From: Cladocopium goreaui
Taxonomy: Eukaryota > Sar > Dinophyceae > Suessiales > Symbiodiniaceae
Direction of reading: 5' to 3'
DNA: 64,000 nt
Assembly (NCBI GenBank): GCA_947184155.2
Contig: CAMXCT020001545.1
Location: forward strand, 1 to 64,000
Position 1 is the stretch's first letter; each line of letters opens with the position of its first letter. The translations under genes were made by a program, and so were the position numbers. This document shows, one piece after another, positions 1 through 8,974 of this stretch. The notes beneath the pieces are model-generated. The model did not search any database. It was given only the letters and a program-made list of their open reading frames with translations, and was not told the origin of the DNA.

Positions 1-934
1 GAACTTGATTTTGTCAAGTGACCTGATGGTTCGACAGATACCATGCTGGGGACTATGACACTATGACATTGGAAACACACTATTCAAGTGCAGTTTTCAC
101 TGGAATGATGGTGACTATCCCCGGAATTTGTGCCTTTTATCAGGTCAGTGAAGTACTATAATATTTTGATTTAATTATACTACATAATACAGTGTTTTTT
201 TCTGTATTAATTTGCTGGACCATCCACATGATGAATCCCTCCTTGTGAAGAAATGATCCATCCTACGCAAGGCGCCCAAAGGCAAGGGCGGAGCTCCGAA
301 ACACCAAATAGCCATAAAACCTCGTGAATTTGAAGGGCTTTTCCCACTTCCTTTTCCCATTTTTCCCATTGCCTTGGCTGAGCGTTTCTGAAATTCTTGG
401 GCTTTACCAGCTTGTCGTTGAGCGCTGCACCTTAATGCCTGGCCATTTTCACTGATTACTATCAACCCTGGATTAATCACTGGGCTAAAGTCGGGGGTAC
501 CATTCCTTTGTCAACCATGGTTCCTGAATTTTCACTGTGGTAAAGCGAATTATGCAGATCATTCCTACATATACCCACTATTGCATAGTATTGCCATAAA
601 TGGTTTGGATCCCAAGCATCCCTAAATTGTAGTTGTGCTAATTGGGGTGAATCCAACAACAAACCGGCCACACGTGGCCACACGTGGCCACTCATCTGAT
701 TCTTGGGGTGTGCAGTTCCAGGACATTTCACCATAGTTTTATGTGTTCCCAAGTTATGGGGGTTATCACCACTGCTTTACCTATCAAAGTTAGATAACTG
801 CAAAAATAGCCATTTTTAGCAATTATTAGCCCTTTTAGCCCGCAATAGCACCATTAACCACTAATGGAACCACATTTTTCACCCATGGCCTGGCTTGGAA
901 CACCACCCCATGAAAAAAATCATCCGGTTTCCAG
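1..934. other. Intergenic/intronic stretch, no firm gene
   Basis: About 0.93 kb with no convincing gene. A coding-like patch around 256-391 is open on both strands (+ strand reading rich in K, G and P; - strand reading rich in G and S), so no strand can be chosen. A direct repeat of cacgtggcca lies near 669-690. Confidence 0.4.
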
Positions 935-1009
935 GATGTGAACACCTTGCAGCAGAACTTGTCACAGAAGACCTATGAACTCGAAGCCTTGAAAAAGTCC
1001 TATTCACAG
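935..1009 (+). CDS. Candidate exon, coiled-coil-like (25 codons)
   Basis: The segment follows a good acceptor (ggtttccag) and ends at CAG|GTTGGA. It is open in phase 0 at both ends. The translation is rich in Q, L, K, E and S (starts DVNTLQQNLSQ) with heptad-like spacing, suggesting a piece of a coiled coil. Parent gene and function are not recognised. Confidence 0.5.
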
Positions 1010-1245
1010 GTTGGAATGGTGAGCCGGTTGGGTGATCAAAATGATCATGTTCTCCAACTTAGCATCCAAACATATCCAAACATACTACTGTTATTAAAAA
1101 AACAGAAAACAAATCGATGGTCTTTCATGGGACAATTACATTCGATTCCATTCAAATCCAAAGACGATTCTTTTTCATAGGAAACAAGACATAACACATG
1201 GTGATTTATATTTTTGCAATAGGAAAAACATTGGTTTTGTGACAG

Positions 1246-1403
1246 TGGTGTCCTACTTTAAGAAACGGAACGGGAATTCAGCTGCACAATTTTATAGCGA
1301 CCAAGAATGGTCGACCAGGCTACAGGCCAGGCATGTTGATCATTATCTGACCTGTTCGATGCTTGCCAAATTACTCCAAATTGTAGCCAAAAAAGCTGAG
1401 ATG
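1246..1403 (+). CDS. Candidate exon (about 52 codons)
   Basis: It follows ttttgtgacag and ends at ATG|GTAAAT. The frame is open throughout and ends in a K/A/L-rich stretch (LLQIVAKKAEM). Codon bias is weaker than in the best exons. The entry phase does not match the preceding candidate exon (935-1009), so another exon may lie between them. Confidence 0.35.
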
Positions 1404-2082
1404 GTAAATCCAACGAAAAACATTGATGTATATATGTATATAATATATAACATCTTTGAATGGGCAGGAGACATGTGAAAACATATGAATTGCCAAAGAA
1501 GCTTGGGCTAAGTGCCAAGCTCGGGTCTCCCCTTCATCAATACGTAAGCCCTTTACTCACATCTTCATTGTGGACATGAGTGCGTCTCAGATTACCCCTT
1601 AATTAAATTAACCCAATTATATCCAGTTATTGTTACATTATGTTATTAACCCCCAAATTTATCTTCTATTTTCGTGACACAAATTATCAAACTTTACCCC
1701 AAGCTATGCTAATTGGTTGCCACGAAAATGACCAGAAAACAAATTCAGTGTCTGCTCCCAAACCAGGCTGCTACCCGATGCTCAATCCATGCCCAACATC
1801 AACATCTTGGGCATGGGTCAAAACCAATACGCCATTTTTTGGGGGTGTATGAACATCCATAGATGTCCTTTTCCCATTGGTTGGTTGGTTAATAGAGGGG
1901 TTTGAAGAAACCCCTTTAACAACAGGTAAATGATGATAGATGGTATACCAAACCGGCCCCTCTATTTTTACCAAAAGGACATTATTGTGAACATCCATTT
2001 ACCAACTATTTAAGGCTTGTGCCACAGTTTTGACCGATATCATATTCATATCATATCCATATCATTTTGGGCTCCTGGGAAG

Positions 2083-2158
2083 GCTGTTGTCGGCCTGGTA
2101 GGCGCATCAACACCTGCAAAGCTCCCTGATCCAAATGCAGACGCTTGGAGATCAGCAG
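2083..2158 (+). CDS. Candidate exon (25 codons)
   Basis: It lies between gggaag| and gcag|GTCTTA and is open. The translation begins AVVGLVGAS and contains a P/D/A-rich tail. The reading frame also stays open upstream, so the start is uncertain. A TA/ATA-rich stretch follows directly (2166-2300). Confidence 0.35.
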
Positions 2159-2367
2159 GTCTTAGCTTGTTGAATATATATATATATATAATAACAATAA
2201 TAGTAATACTAATAATAAGACTAGTACATATCATTAATTAATAATAAAAATTAATTATCATAGTAATGACAATGATAATAACTCAATATATACAGTATAT
2301 ATATAATATTGATAGAAATAGAAACTCTAGTTGGTGTTTCAAACATCGGTGGCCCTGCGATTCTCAG

Positions 2368-2451
2368 GCCGATAGCCAGTCGCCAGGGGAACAAACAGTT
2401 GCTACTTGGGATCAAAATTCTGACCTTCTACTGATCCAAAATTCATTCTGA
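2368..2451 (+). CDS. Weak candidate exon ending in a stop
   Basis: It follows gcgattctcag and is open for 27 codons to a TGA. It has polar composition (ADSQSPGEQ...). There is no independent support, and it could be chance. Confidence 0.2.
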   Translation, partial: ADSQSPGEQTVATWDQNSDLLLIQNSF

Positions 2452-2874
2452 TCATTCTGGGGGTTTCCATAAATGGGGGTACCTCAATGGCTGAATGGTT
2501 TACAGCGGCTTCATCACACGGGTTTCCTTGCTGATCCTGGGGGCAAGGTCCAGGCTATTGTCATCATGAGTAATTTCGATCATGATTCAGCATCATTGCT
2601 ATGAGACAGTATTAACCAGTAGGGGTCATCTCAGACTTCTCCTGGTTAGTTTTGACCTAGCTGTGTGAGCCATGGTCAAAACTGGAAATTATCATCCACT
2701 ACTGGCTGATGGCCATCCAATGTCTGGGACTTCTTGGAAGGTTTATCCAAACGCATTTGACATATCGGATTCGGGGGAAATGCTTTATTTTTGGGCCTTC
2801 CCGCCGATTTTTTATCATGGGGAAGTGAGTTCAATCATCGGGACCCTCATAGATCAAGCTGATCAAGCTTCCAG

Positions 2875-3057
2875 GTCACCGATTTCTGCGATGCTTTGTC
2901 TATGGCTCAAAACGATCACGGAGCCGAAGCACGGCGTGTGACCGGCCACAGACCAAATGTCTTGGGAACCTCCAACGCTGGGGCCCGCCCTTTGCGACGT
3001 CAAGCACAAACTCTTCCATCCCGTATTAGGGCTGAACTGACGAGACCAGGGATATAG
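2875..3057 (+). CDS. Candidate terminal exon (60 codons plus stop)
   Basis: It follows a good acceptor (caagcttccag) and is open in phase 0 to a TAG at 3055-3057. The translation is R/A-rich and basic near the end (starts VTDFCDALSMAQ; contains PLRRQAQ). It has better composition than its neighbours and ends just before a palindromic repeat and the left end of the DNA transposon. Product unknown. Confidence 0.5.
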   Translation, partial: VTDFCDALSMAQNDHGAEARRVTGHRPNVLGTSNAGARPLRRQAQTLPSRIRAELTRPGI

Positions 3058-3067
3058 TCTGGTTATT

Positions 3068-3193
3068 CTGGTTGGTGGTTTGGATCCATGGAATTTTATG
3101 ACTTTCCCATCATATTGGGAATGTCATATTCCATGTCATCATCCCAACTGACGAATTCCATCATTTTTCGGAGGGGTAGGTCAGCCACCAACC
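3068..3193 (+). repeat. MITE family D copy, apparently interrupted by the DNA transposon
   Basis: It starts CTGGTTGGTGGTTTGG like the other family D copies but lacks the final AG of CCACCAACCAG. The missing end (aaccag) reappears at 11189-11194, just beyond the other end of the 8-kb island, which suggests insertion into this repeat. Its own flanks (tatt/tgct) are not a clear target duplication. Confidence 0.4.
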
Positions 3194-3200
3194 CTAAGGG

Positions 3201-3220
3201 TCCGATATTGAAAAAAATCA
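3201..3220 (+). repeat. Left terminal inverted repeat
   Basis: TCCGATATTGAAAAAAATCA matches the reverse complement of 11160-11179 at 20 of 20 bases. Related aatattg motifs follow at about 3226, 3249 and 3331, as expected of subterminal transposase-binding repeats. Confidence 0.75.
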
Positions 3221-3470
3221 TTCTAAATATTGAAAAAGTACCGGTTTCAATATTGCATGTTTTCATGCCAAAAACAAAATCAAGATTTTGGATACAAACC
3301 TCTACACACAATAATGATTTTTTTGGCCAAAAATATTGTTTTTTTTGAAAAAATGGTGCAACAAGCAACATGACATAGGGCCATGCAATGAGCTCACTGG
3401 AGACAGGTCAGCAATGGACAATATGTGTATGGTAATTACTTGCATATTTGATGGCTGCTGCACCAGTGTT

Positions 3471-3486
3471 GGACCAGCAATGGGCC
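3471..3486. promoter_or_regulatory. Quasi-palindrome copy 1
   Basis: ggaccagcaatgggcc lies upstream of the first ORF of the island. It is a copy of the intergenic motif GGGACCAGCAATGGGCCC, whose arms GGGACC and GGGCCC can pair around a 6-nt loop with one mismatch. Confidence 0.6.
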
Positions 3487-3566
3487 TTTGTCCTCTGAAT
3501 GGAGTTACTTGCTGTGCATTTTTTGTGTCAAGTGCAGCATGCGGGTTGCCTGCCTCTGCTTCAGCA

Positions 3567-3926
3567 ATGGCAGCAGCGACAGCTCTTGATGAACCTGAAG
3601 AAGATTCTGTCTCATTAGAAAAGCATCTTGGTGAGAGAAGAGATGCTGCCACGCTTCCTGATGGTTCTGACAGACCTTTGAAAAAATTGAAGGAATGCAC
3701 CCATGACTCCAAGGATGGCATCAGATGGCTTCAAACTGCCAATGGCCCTATGATACCTTTTGTACTGAGAGCAAGCTCTGGCATTGTCCATTGTGGCCAT
3801 GTGGAAATGCAGGTTTTGAGAAATGGACACATTCCTGAGGTTCTGTGCCTCACTGGCTGTGAGCCAGCTGGCCAGTGTCCATGCTATTGCCACTTGTTGC
3901 AAAGCTACTACAACCAAAGAACATAG
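3567..3926 (+). CDS. Island ORF A, unknown protein (119 aa)
   Basis: I chose the ATG at 3567 because a pyrimidine-rich tract ending in AG (cctctgcttcag) lies two bases upstream, like a trans-splice acceptor. The open frame continues upstream only without a better ATG and through the quasi-palindrome. The protein has an acidic N-terminus, a basic patch RPLKKLKE that could be a nuclear signal, and a Cys/His-rich C-terminal part (HCGHVEM, CPCYCHLL). It is not recognised. Its neighbours are quasi-palindromes at 3471 and 3983. It could be an accessory DNA-binding protein of the element, but this is inference. Confidence 0.5.
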   Translation: MAAATALDEPEEDSVSLEKHLGERRDAATLPDGSDRPLKKLKECTHDSKDGIRWLQTANGPMIPFVLRASSGIVHCGHVEMQVLRNGHIPEVLCLTGCEPAGQCPCYCHLLQSYYNQRT

Positions 3927-3982
3927 TAGGGTTAAAAAGGTTGCAGCTTGCTGGTATGTTTGTGAAAGTGTTGGCAAAGTGT

Positions 3983-4000
3983 GGGACCAGCAATGGGCCC
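3983..4000. promoter_or_regulatory. Quasi-palindrome copy 2
   Basis: Exact GGGACCAGCAATGGGCCC in the spacer between ORF A and ORF B. Confidence 0.65.
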
Positions 4001-4087
4001 TGATGTTGGGAATCTGCAACAGAGCACAGCTTGCAAGGATTGTCTTTGCAAAATTTGTGCGCAGGCAGCATCTGGGGTCAAACCACC

Positions 4088-5164
4088 ATGAGTAGAAAAA
4101 CGAAAGGCACCAGGGGTGGTAGTAGAAACAAAGCAAAGGATGAAGTGGACATTGACCACCTTTGTGACTTGTGGCTTGACCTCCACGGGAAGAATTTTGA
4201 TGTGTTTGGCAGCTTTGGTGAATACAAAGGACTTTGGGCTGAATGTGCAGCCAGACCTGACCTGGTTGAGCTGATTCCAATGGCACGGGTAATGTGCACT
4301 TGCAGCCCTTCTTTGATGATAGGCTACTCAGACCTCAAAGAAGCAGCCCTCATGACCATGAACAAAGACATCAGCACCAAGCCTTTGAAGGAAGAGACTG
4401 TGCAAGAATGCTCCAGGTTTGTTGCTGACAAGTTTGTGGTGGTCCAGAAACACTTCAGGGCCATCTCTTTGAACAAGGACTGGAAGAGCAAATTGAACAT
4501 CCTGATGGGCAAGCTCTCTGTCAACAAGCAGAACAAGCTTCAGGAGTTTGTGGATCAGCTCCAGGAAGCATCAAAACAGAACACACCGTGTTCACCAAAG
4601 GCTTCTGCCAAGTCCCCCAAAGGGAGTGCCAGGTCCAGCTCTGCCATGCCTGTTGCAGATGAAGAAGCCACACTGCCTCTTTCTCAAGTATCACAAGATG
4701 ATTATGGCCTGCCCAAACTCAGTGGGCTGGCAAGTGAAAGTGAAGCTGATGTGGAAGTGCCCAATTTGCCGGTGAGCAAGCAGGAAATCAGAAACTTCAA
4801 GTCTCAGAAAGGAGTGTCTCCCTTGAAAAGGCCTGCTTCCCAACTTCAACCTGGAAGTCAGTTTGCCAAAAAACCTGCAGCCAGAGCTGACAAGTTGAAA
4901 ATTAAAAAGGAAGCTAAACCAACTTTCAAGAGGCCAGCTTCCAAGTTTCAATTGCCTGCAGGGAGCCCATTTGCAGCCATTTTTGGTTCCCAGCAAAGCT
5001 ATATTTGCTTCAGAGAGGGTGGTTCAAAAAAGCTATGGGTTGCAATCTCTGCAAAGCAGTCTGCAAACCATGCAGCATTGATCAAGAAAATTTTGGAAAT
5101 GAATCCTGCCAGCAAACAGCAGGCTTTGGACTTCAGGTCCCAAGTTTTGGAAGAGCAGCCATAA
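4088..5164 (+). CDS. Island ORF B, Lys/Ser/Ala-rich protein (358 aa)
   Basis: The start at ATG 4088 sits in a good context (aaccaccATGA), and the in-frame extension upstream uses only non-ATG codons. Residues 1-20 are very basic. About 20-170 looks globular with Trp and Cys (LWLDLHGKNFDVFG; a helical stretch before residue 170). About 175-300 is Ser/Pro/Lys-rich with recurring KRPAS and KKPAAR motifs, reminiscent of AT-hook or NLS-like repeats common in dinoflagellate proteins. The C-terminal about 60 residues (SYICFREGG, KLWVAISAK) may form a small domain. It is flanked by quasi-palindromes at 3983 and 5327. It is probably nuclear and DNA-binding, by inference from composition. Not recognised by family. 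Confidence 0.65.
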   Translation: MSRKTKGTRGGSRNKAKDEVDIDHLCDLWLDLHGKNFDVFGSFGEYKGLWAECAARPDLVELIPMARVMCTCSPSLMIGYSDLKEAALMTMNKDISTKPLKEETVQECSRFVADKFVVVQKHFRAISLNKDWKSKLNILMGKLSVNKQNKLQEFVDQLQEASKQNTPCSPKASAKSPKGSARSSSAMPVADEEATLPLSQVSQDDYGLPKLSGLASESEADVEVPNLPVSKQEIRNFKSQKGVSPLKRPASQLQPGSQFAKKPAARADKLKIKKEAKPTFKRPASKFQLPAGSPFAAIFGSQQSYICFREGGSKKLWVAISAKQSANHAALIKKILEMNPASKQQALDFRSQVLEEQP

Positions 5165-5214
5165 GCAACATTTCTGGGTGACAAAAAAGTGGGGGAGGAG
5201 TGGTCTGTTTTTGT

Positions 5215-5535
5215 GCTATACTTTTGCTGTCTTTTTCAATGGTGAACCAGTCAATTCTTTCACCAGCAGCAATTTGCCACCTGTTTTCTTTGTGTCTGCA
5301 GGGCCCACCTCACACTTGGCATGCAAGGGACCAGAAATTGGGCCCCCATTTGCTAAGTGAACATGTGTGTTTTGGTCCAGCTCTATGTTCTTGCTACCTT
5401 CTTGAATCTCTGAACTGGTTTATTCTTTCACCAGCAACTATTTGCATCTTTTTACTCAGGCTGCAGAGCCCACTTCATATGTGGCATGGAAGGGACCAGA
5501 AAGTGGGCCCACATTTCATTTGTGAAAATGTGCAA
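5215..5535 (+). repeat. Duplicated spacer, two diverged copies with quasi-palindromes 3 and 4
   Basis: Two parallel blocks (about 5215-5370 and 5405-5535) share the order: attctttcaccagcaa, ctgcag(g/a)gcccac, tggcatg, then GGGACCAGAAA-TGGGCCC-like motifs at 5327-5345 and 5492-5510. This is a spacer duplicated as a unit between ORF B and ORF C. Confidence 0.6.
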
Positions 5536-5580
5536 TGATGATTTGGCACCATGCATTGAATAGGTGACACAGCTGCAGCC

Positions 5581-6063
5581 ATGTGGCCCAAAAAAAATGG
5601 TGCCCAAAAAAGAAAAGAAAGGGGGCGACTAACAAATTCTGAAGAAGGCAGGAAATTCATCAGGGCTACTGCCAAGGCCAAATCCAAATTCGGTCCTCCT
5701 CTTGGCCCTTTGGAAACCATGTGGATTTCCACCATGCCTGAGAACAAGACCATGGAGATGGCACAAGGCCAAGCTTCTCTTTCTACAGCCTCAGCTTCGT
5801 CTTCTACAACCACTGCTGGTGGCCAAGCTATGCATACTACAGCTTCCTCTTCTACAAGCATGGCAGATGGCCAGGCTGTGCCTGTCACACCTTCCTCTTC
5901 CAGCTGCAGGGATGCCAACCCTTCTGGTCAATATGGTGCAGCAGTTGGACAACATGGGGGTGAAGGGCAAGGGTTGCAGCAGCTTCCAAAAGCTGAACAG
6001 AAACATACTGTAAAACAGTTTGGCTCTGGAATTATTTTTGGTGTCCATGACCCAGAAATCTGA
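5581..6063 (+). CDS. Island ORF C, Ser/Thr/Gln-rich small protein (160 aa)
   Basis: The ATG at 5581 lies just after gctgcagcc, an AG that may be a splice acceptor. Residues 1-35 are basic (KKNGAQKRKERGR), the middle is a low-complexity A/S/T tract with a repeated G-Q-A core (TAGGQAMHTT, MADGQAVPVT), and the C-terminus ends FGVHDPEI. No catalytic motif is seen. Quasi-palindromes lie upstream at 5492 and downstream at 6171. Length, strand and spacing match the other island genes. Function unknown; a frame shadow is possible but unlikely given the fit to the spacer pattern. Confidence 0.45.
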   Translation: MWPKKNGAQKRKERGRLTNSEEGRKFIRATAKAKSKFGPPLGPLETMWISTMPENKTMEMAQGQASLSTASASSSTTTAGGQAMHTTASSSTSMADGQAVPVTPSSSSCRDANPSGQYGAAVGQHGGEGQGLQQLPKAEQKHTVKQFGSGIIFGVHDPEI

Positions 6064-6170
6064 TCCAGCAGTGCAGGTGGTGGATCGTGAAAAAAATGCT
6101 GCAGCATGTGTCTGCCAGAAGTTTGTTGGGATCAGCACTGAACCTTTTGTAGTAACTAGTAGCTGCTGGT

Positions 6171-6243
6171 GGGACCAGAAATGTGCCCTACAAAGCAATT
6201 TATGTTGGACAGTGGGACCAGCAATGGGACCAGCAATGGGCCC
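6171..6243. promoter_or_regulatory. Quasi-palindrome copies 5 and 6 (6 is a double copy)
   Basis: gggaccagaaatgtgccc lies at 6171-6188. At 6214-6243 two copies overlap so that the second starts inside the first (gggaccagcaat repeated, then gggccc). Confidence 0.6.
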
Positions 6244-6506
6244 TACAAAGCATGTGTTTTGTGTGCGCATGTCCTGTGGTTTCTGTGACAGTTTTGTTTC
6301 AAGCTGGCTGCAGCCAACATTGCCCACATTCACAACATATGTGCAGGTTCCAAAAGGTAAATTATTTTTCTTTAAAAACATGTTTATGGCAGTTTCTGGA
6401 AATAAACATGCACAAAACTGCACAAGTGCAATTGTTTCCACAGAAACACTTTCAGCACACACACACACATTTCTCACTATGGAAGCAAGCCCTTGCTACC
6501 CCATTG

Positions 6507-6854
6507 ATGGACCCAGAGAATCCAATTCTCTTTGGGGGGTGGCAAAGCTGGAATGGGTGGTGCTGGTGGACTTGGACATTTTCCAGTGGATGGCAAGAAT
6601 GGATCCCATGCTATGTGATGCTGTGCAATTTCTTTCCTTTGCCTGAGGACTTGGAGGGCACACCAGAAGGCCAAGCCATTGCTACAGTGAAAGTGCGAGT
6701 GCTCAGGAACCTTCATGAGCGTTATGTTGGACCACTTGGTGGCAGCATCTTCAAGCTGATGGTTGACCAGTTGGGGTACAAGGGCCTTCAGAAATCTGAT
6801 TGGTACTACAACTCCATCCCTGTCTATGACATTGGCAACCAGCTAGCTGGATGA
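6507..6854 (+). CDS. Island ORF D, Trp-rich small protein (115 aa)
   Basis: The ATG at 6507 opens a frame to TGA at 6852. The first 45 residues are strikingly Trp-rich (GGWQSWNGWCWWTWTF). The rest is more globular, with an acidic linker and a basic/hydrophobic C-terminal half (VRVLRNLHERYVG; SDWYYNSIPVYD). A competing ATG at 6480 in another frame ends at 6646, where the first half would read differently. The C-terminal half is therefore better supported than the first 40 residues, and a frameshift or short intron near 6600-6650 is possible. Not recognised. Quasi-palindromes flank it at 6214 and 6912. Confidence 0.4.
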   Translation: MDPENPILFGGWQSWNGWCWWTWTFSSGWQEWIPCYVMLCNFFPLPEDLEGTPEGQAIATVKVRVLRNLHERYVGPLGGSIFKLMVDQLGYKGLQKSDWYYNSIPVYDIGNQLAG

Positions 6855-6911
6855 GACAGCAGTACAGCAGGCTGGAATGTGGTAAAAAGGAACTTGCTGC
6901 AACAAACTTGT

Positions 6912-7022
6912 GGGACCAGCAATGGGCCCTGTATGGCAACTTTGATTAACTAACTTTTGGCACACTCAGTAATGCATTTCTTTTACAAGCTGGTAGCTTT
7001 GGTTGGGACCAGCAATGGGCCC
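6912..7022. promoter_or_regulatory. Quasi-palindrome copies 7 and 8
   Basis: Exact 18-bp copies at 6912-6929 and 7005-7022, in the spacer between ORF D and ORF E. Confidence 0.65.
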
Positions 7023-7053
7023 TTTGCCTGTGCAGAAAGCAGTGCAGGAATGA

Positions 7054-7208
7054 CTTGTCACATGACAACTCATGACAACTCATTCCCTCACAACCTGTCA
7101 CGTGACAACTCATGACAACTCATTCCCTCACAACCTGTCACGTGACAACTCATGACAACTCATTCCCTCACAACCTGTCACATGACAACTCATGACAACT
7201 CATTCCCT
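7054..7208 (+). repeat. 40-bp tandem repeat, about 3.8 copies
   Basis: The unit contains gacaactcatgacaactc and cctcacaacctgtca. Copies differ by single bases (cacatg/cacgtg). It sits in the spacer between quasi-palindrome 8 and ORF E, so it could hold regulatory sites. Confidence 0.8.
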
Positions 7209-7298
7209 TGGTGCTTCAATGCAATTTTGGGTGAGAGGCAATTGGCTCGGAGTGATCGGCTTTGGAACTGGCTTTCTTTGGAGCAAGTTTTTTGAGCC

Positions 7299-8252
7299 AT
7301 GAGGGCCTGCAAAAAAAGGCCTGCAGCTTCTGTGAAGGCCTTGCCCAACAAGAGGCCTACTCAGACATCCGCTCCTGCACATGCAGAAGGTGCTGAAAGT
7401 GAAGTTTTGGTTGAAGACCCTCCTGTCACCCCAAGTGAGTCTGCAACAGCTGCTGAAGCTCCAGGCGCTGAGTCTGCAACAGCTGAAGCTCCAGATGCTG
7501 TTGTGCCAGCAGCTGAGGCTGGGTCTGAAGAGAAGAAAGGGGATGAAGATAAGATGGACAAGGAGAAGGGGGAGGAGCAAGAGACAGAGAAGCCTGAGAC
7601 TCAGATGGCAGGTGCCAACAAAGAGCCTCCACAGCCTGCCTTGGTCAAAGCCAAGGCCAAGAGCAAGCCCAAGGATGAAAATGAAAGTATAGAGCTCTCA
7701 CCAGAAGTTTTGCTCAATTTGCAAAATGCAGAAGAGGAGGATGTTGAGAAGTTTTGGCTGAAGCTGTCTACAAGGCAGCAGCAACTGCTTTGGAAGAAAT
7801 TCCAAAAGCAAAGGCAGGAAGAAGGAACAGAAGCTGCCTACAAACAGGCAACTTGTGGTGCAGGTATGAAAGCAAAAGCCAAGGGATTGGTCAAGCTGTG
7901 GCTGAAGCATGGGTCCACCAAGCACCCAGCTTTTGAGACCCATCTGGTTGAGCTGAGGAGCACTGAGAGCCATGTGGCCAAAGAGAAATGGGTTCCATTG
8001 GAAACCATCAAGCAGAAGTATGGCATCATGGAGCTCAAAGCAAGGTGCCTGGGAGGTTCAATCAAAATCAGGAAGTCAGCCAGCGACCCAAGATTTCCTG
8101 AGTTCCAAGACTTGACTGAGACCAAGGAGCTGAGGACAGATAAGATGAAGTCAAAGCAAGGTAGGGTTGAGTCAGGAATGTGCATGGGCAGACTTCAAAG
8201 CTTTGTCCAACATGGAGGTTCAAGGGCAAGTGGATTTGGAGTTCCTGAGTGA
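7299..8252 (+). CDS. Island ORF E1, Lys/Glu/Ala-rich protein (317 aa, probably joined to E2)
   Basis: The ATG at 7299 starts RACKKRPAASVKALPNKRP, a basic KRPA N-terminus like the repeats of ORF B. About 25-125 is a disordered A/E/P/S/K region. About 130-300 is charged and helical (EEEDVEKFWLKLS; KFQKQRQEEG; KAKAKGLVKLWLKHG) and may be a small DNA- or RNA-binding fold. The last about 30 codons lose the coding bias, and the frame +1 ORF starting about 8149 takes over. E1 and E2 therefore look like one protein split by an indel or a tiny intron at about 8150-8220. Family not recognised. Confidence 0.6.
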   Translation: MRACKKRPAASVKALPNKRPTQTSAPAHAEGAESEVLVEDPPVTPSESATAAEAPGAESATAEAPDAVVPAAEAGSEEKKGDEDKMDKEKGEEQETEKPETQMAGANKEPPQPALVKAKAKSKPKDENESIELSPEVLLNLQNAEEEDVEKFWLKLSTRQQQLLWKKFQKQRQEEGTEAAYKQATCGAGMKAKAKGLVKLWLKHGSTKHPAFETHLVELRSTESHVAKEKWVPLETIKQKYGIMELKARCLGGSIKIRKSASDPRFPEFQDLTETKELRTDKMKSKQGRVESGMCMGRLQSFVQHGGSRASGFGVPE

Positions 8253-8634
8253 AGGTTCTGACGAAGAGGCTGCTGCTTCAGGGGATGAAGTGGAAGCTCA
8301 AGCTTTGGCTTTGAACATGCTGGAGCCCTGGAAGGAGAAGGAACTGGAAAGCAACAACAAGAAGGCACAGGATGCCTTGGCCAGCTTTGAGACAGCATCA
8401 GCCCTTGCTGATGAGGTTGAGCCACCTGCAGGATCAATCCTGAAGTGCCAGAAGAAAATCAAGAAGCACTTGCAGCAGCTGGCTGCTAAGTCGCAGAGGG
8501 AGCTGAAGGTAGAGATCAAAGAGAGAATCAAGGCCTTGGACGAAATCAAAGAGGATACACCTGTGGGGGTTGCAAAGAAAGCCTTAAATGCTGCAGCTGC
8601 CACTGGCAAGAGAGCCATGAAGGCAAAGGCCTGA
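8167..8634 (+). CDS. Island ORF E2, continuation of E1 (about 155 codons)
   Basis: It overlaps the end of E1 by about 85 bases in another frame. The composition continues that of E1: acidic, then Lys/Ala-rich helical (EGSDEEAAASGDEVEAQ; KKIKKHLQQLAAKSQ) and a basic end (GKRAMKAKA). No well-placed initiator is seen, so it is taken as the C-terminal part of the E1 protein rather than a separate gene. This could be an assembly indel, a real frameshift or a splice site. Confidence 0.5.
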   Translation: MSQECAWADFKALSNMEVQGQVDLEFLSEGSDEEAAASGDEVEAQALALNMLEPWKEKELESNNKKAQDALASFETASALADEVEPPAGSILKCQKKIKKHLQQLAAKSQRELKVEIKERIKALDEIKEDTPVGVAKKALNAAAATGKRAMKAKA

Positions 8635-8708
8635 AGACTTTGATCCAGAATCAAAGCTGCAACAGACTCTGAGCTTGCTCTGGGTACAAAAGTGTTGGGC
8701 GCTGTCAA

Positions 8709-8922
8709 GGACCAGCAATGGGCCTTTTTCTGCAAATTCCAGCTGCACATGTGATTCTGTCAATCTAGCAGCTTGTGGGACCAGAAATGGGCCCTGTTGT
8801 GCAATGGGTTGTGTTCAGTTCAGCTTGTGTTTTTTGCAGCTTAAAAAAACATTCCTCTTGCAAGCTGCAGCTGCCCATGTGCATTCTGTCAGTTTACACC
8901 CTCTGGGACCAGAAATGGGCCC
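8709..8922. promoter_or_regulatory. Quasi-palindrome copies 9-11 and duplicated acceptor unit
   Basis: Motif copies lie at 8709-8724, 8777-8794 and 8905-8922. The last two belong to parallel blocks (about 8740-8845 and 8873-8975) that each run motif, about 45 bases, pyrimidine-rich tract, then cag (ttttttgcag; gtttgcttgcag). The second block leads directly into the ATG of ORF F. Confidence 0.6.
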
Positions 8923-8974
8923 TGCTGTGCAATAGAATGTGGTTAGTTCAGCCTGTGTTTGCTTGCAGCATGAA

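Noticed and set aside
5791..6477. - strand ORF of 228 codons across the island spacer
   Set aside because: It reads the complement of ORF C and two quasi-palindromes (repeated AGPIAGPT words come from the motif); the + strand gene order is consistent.
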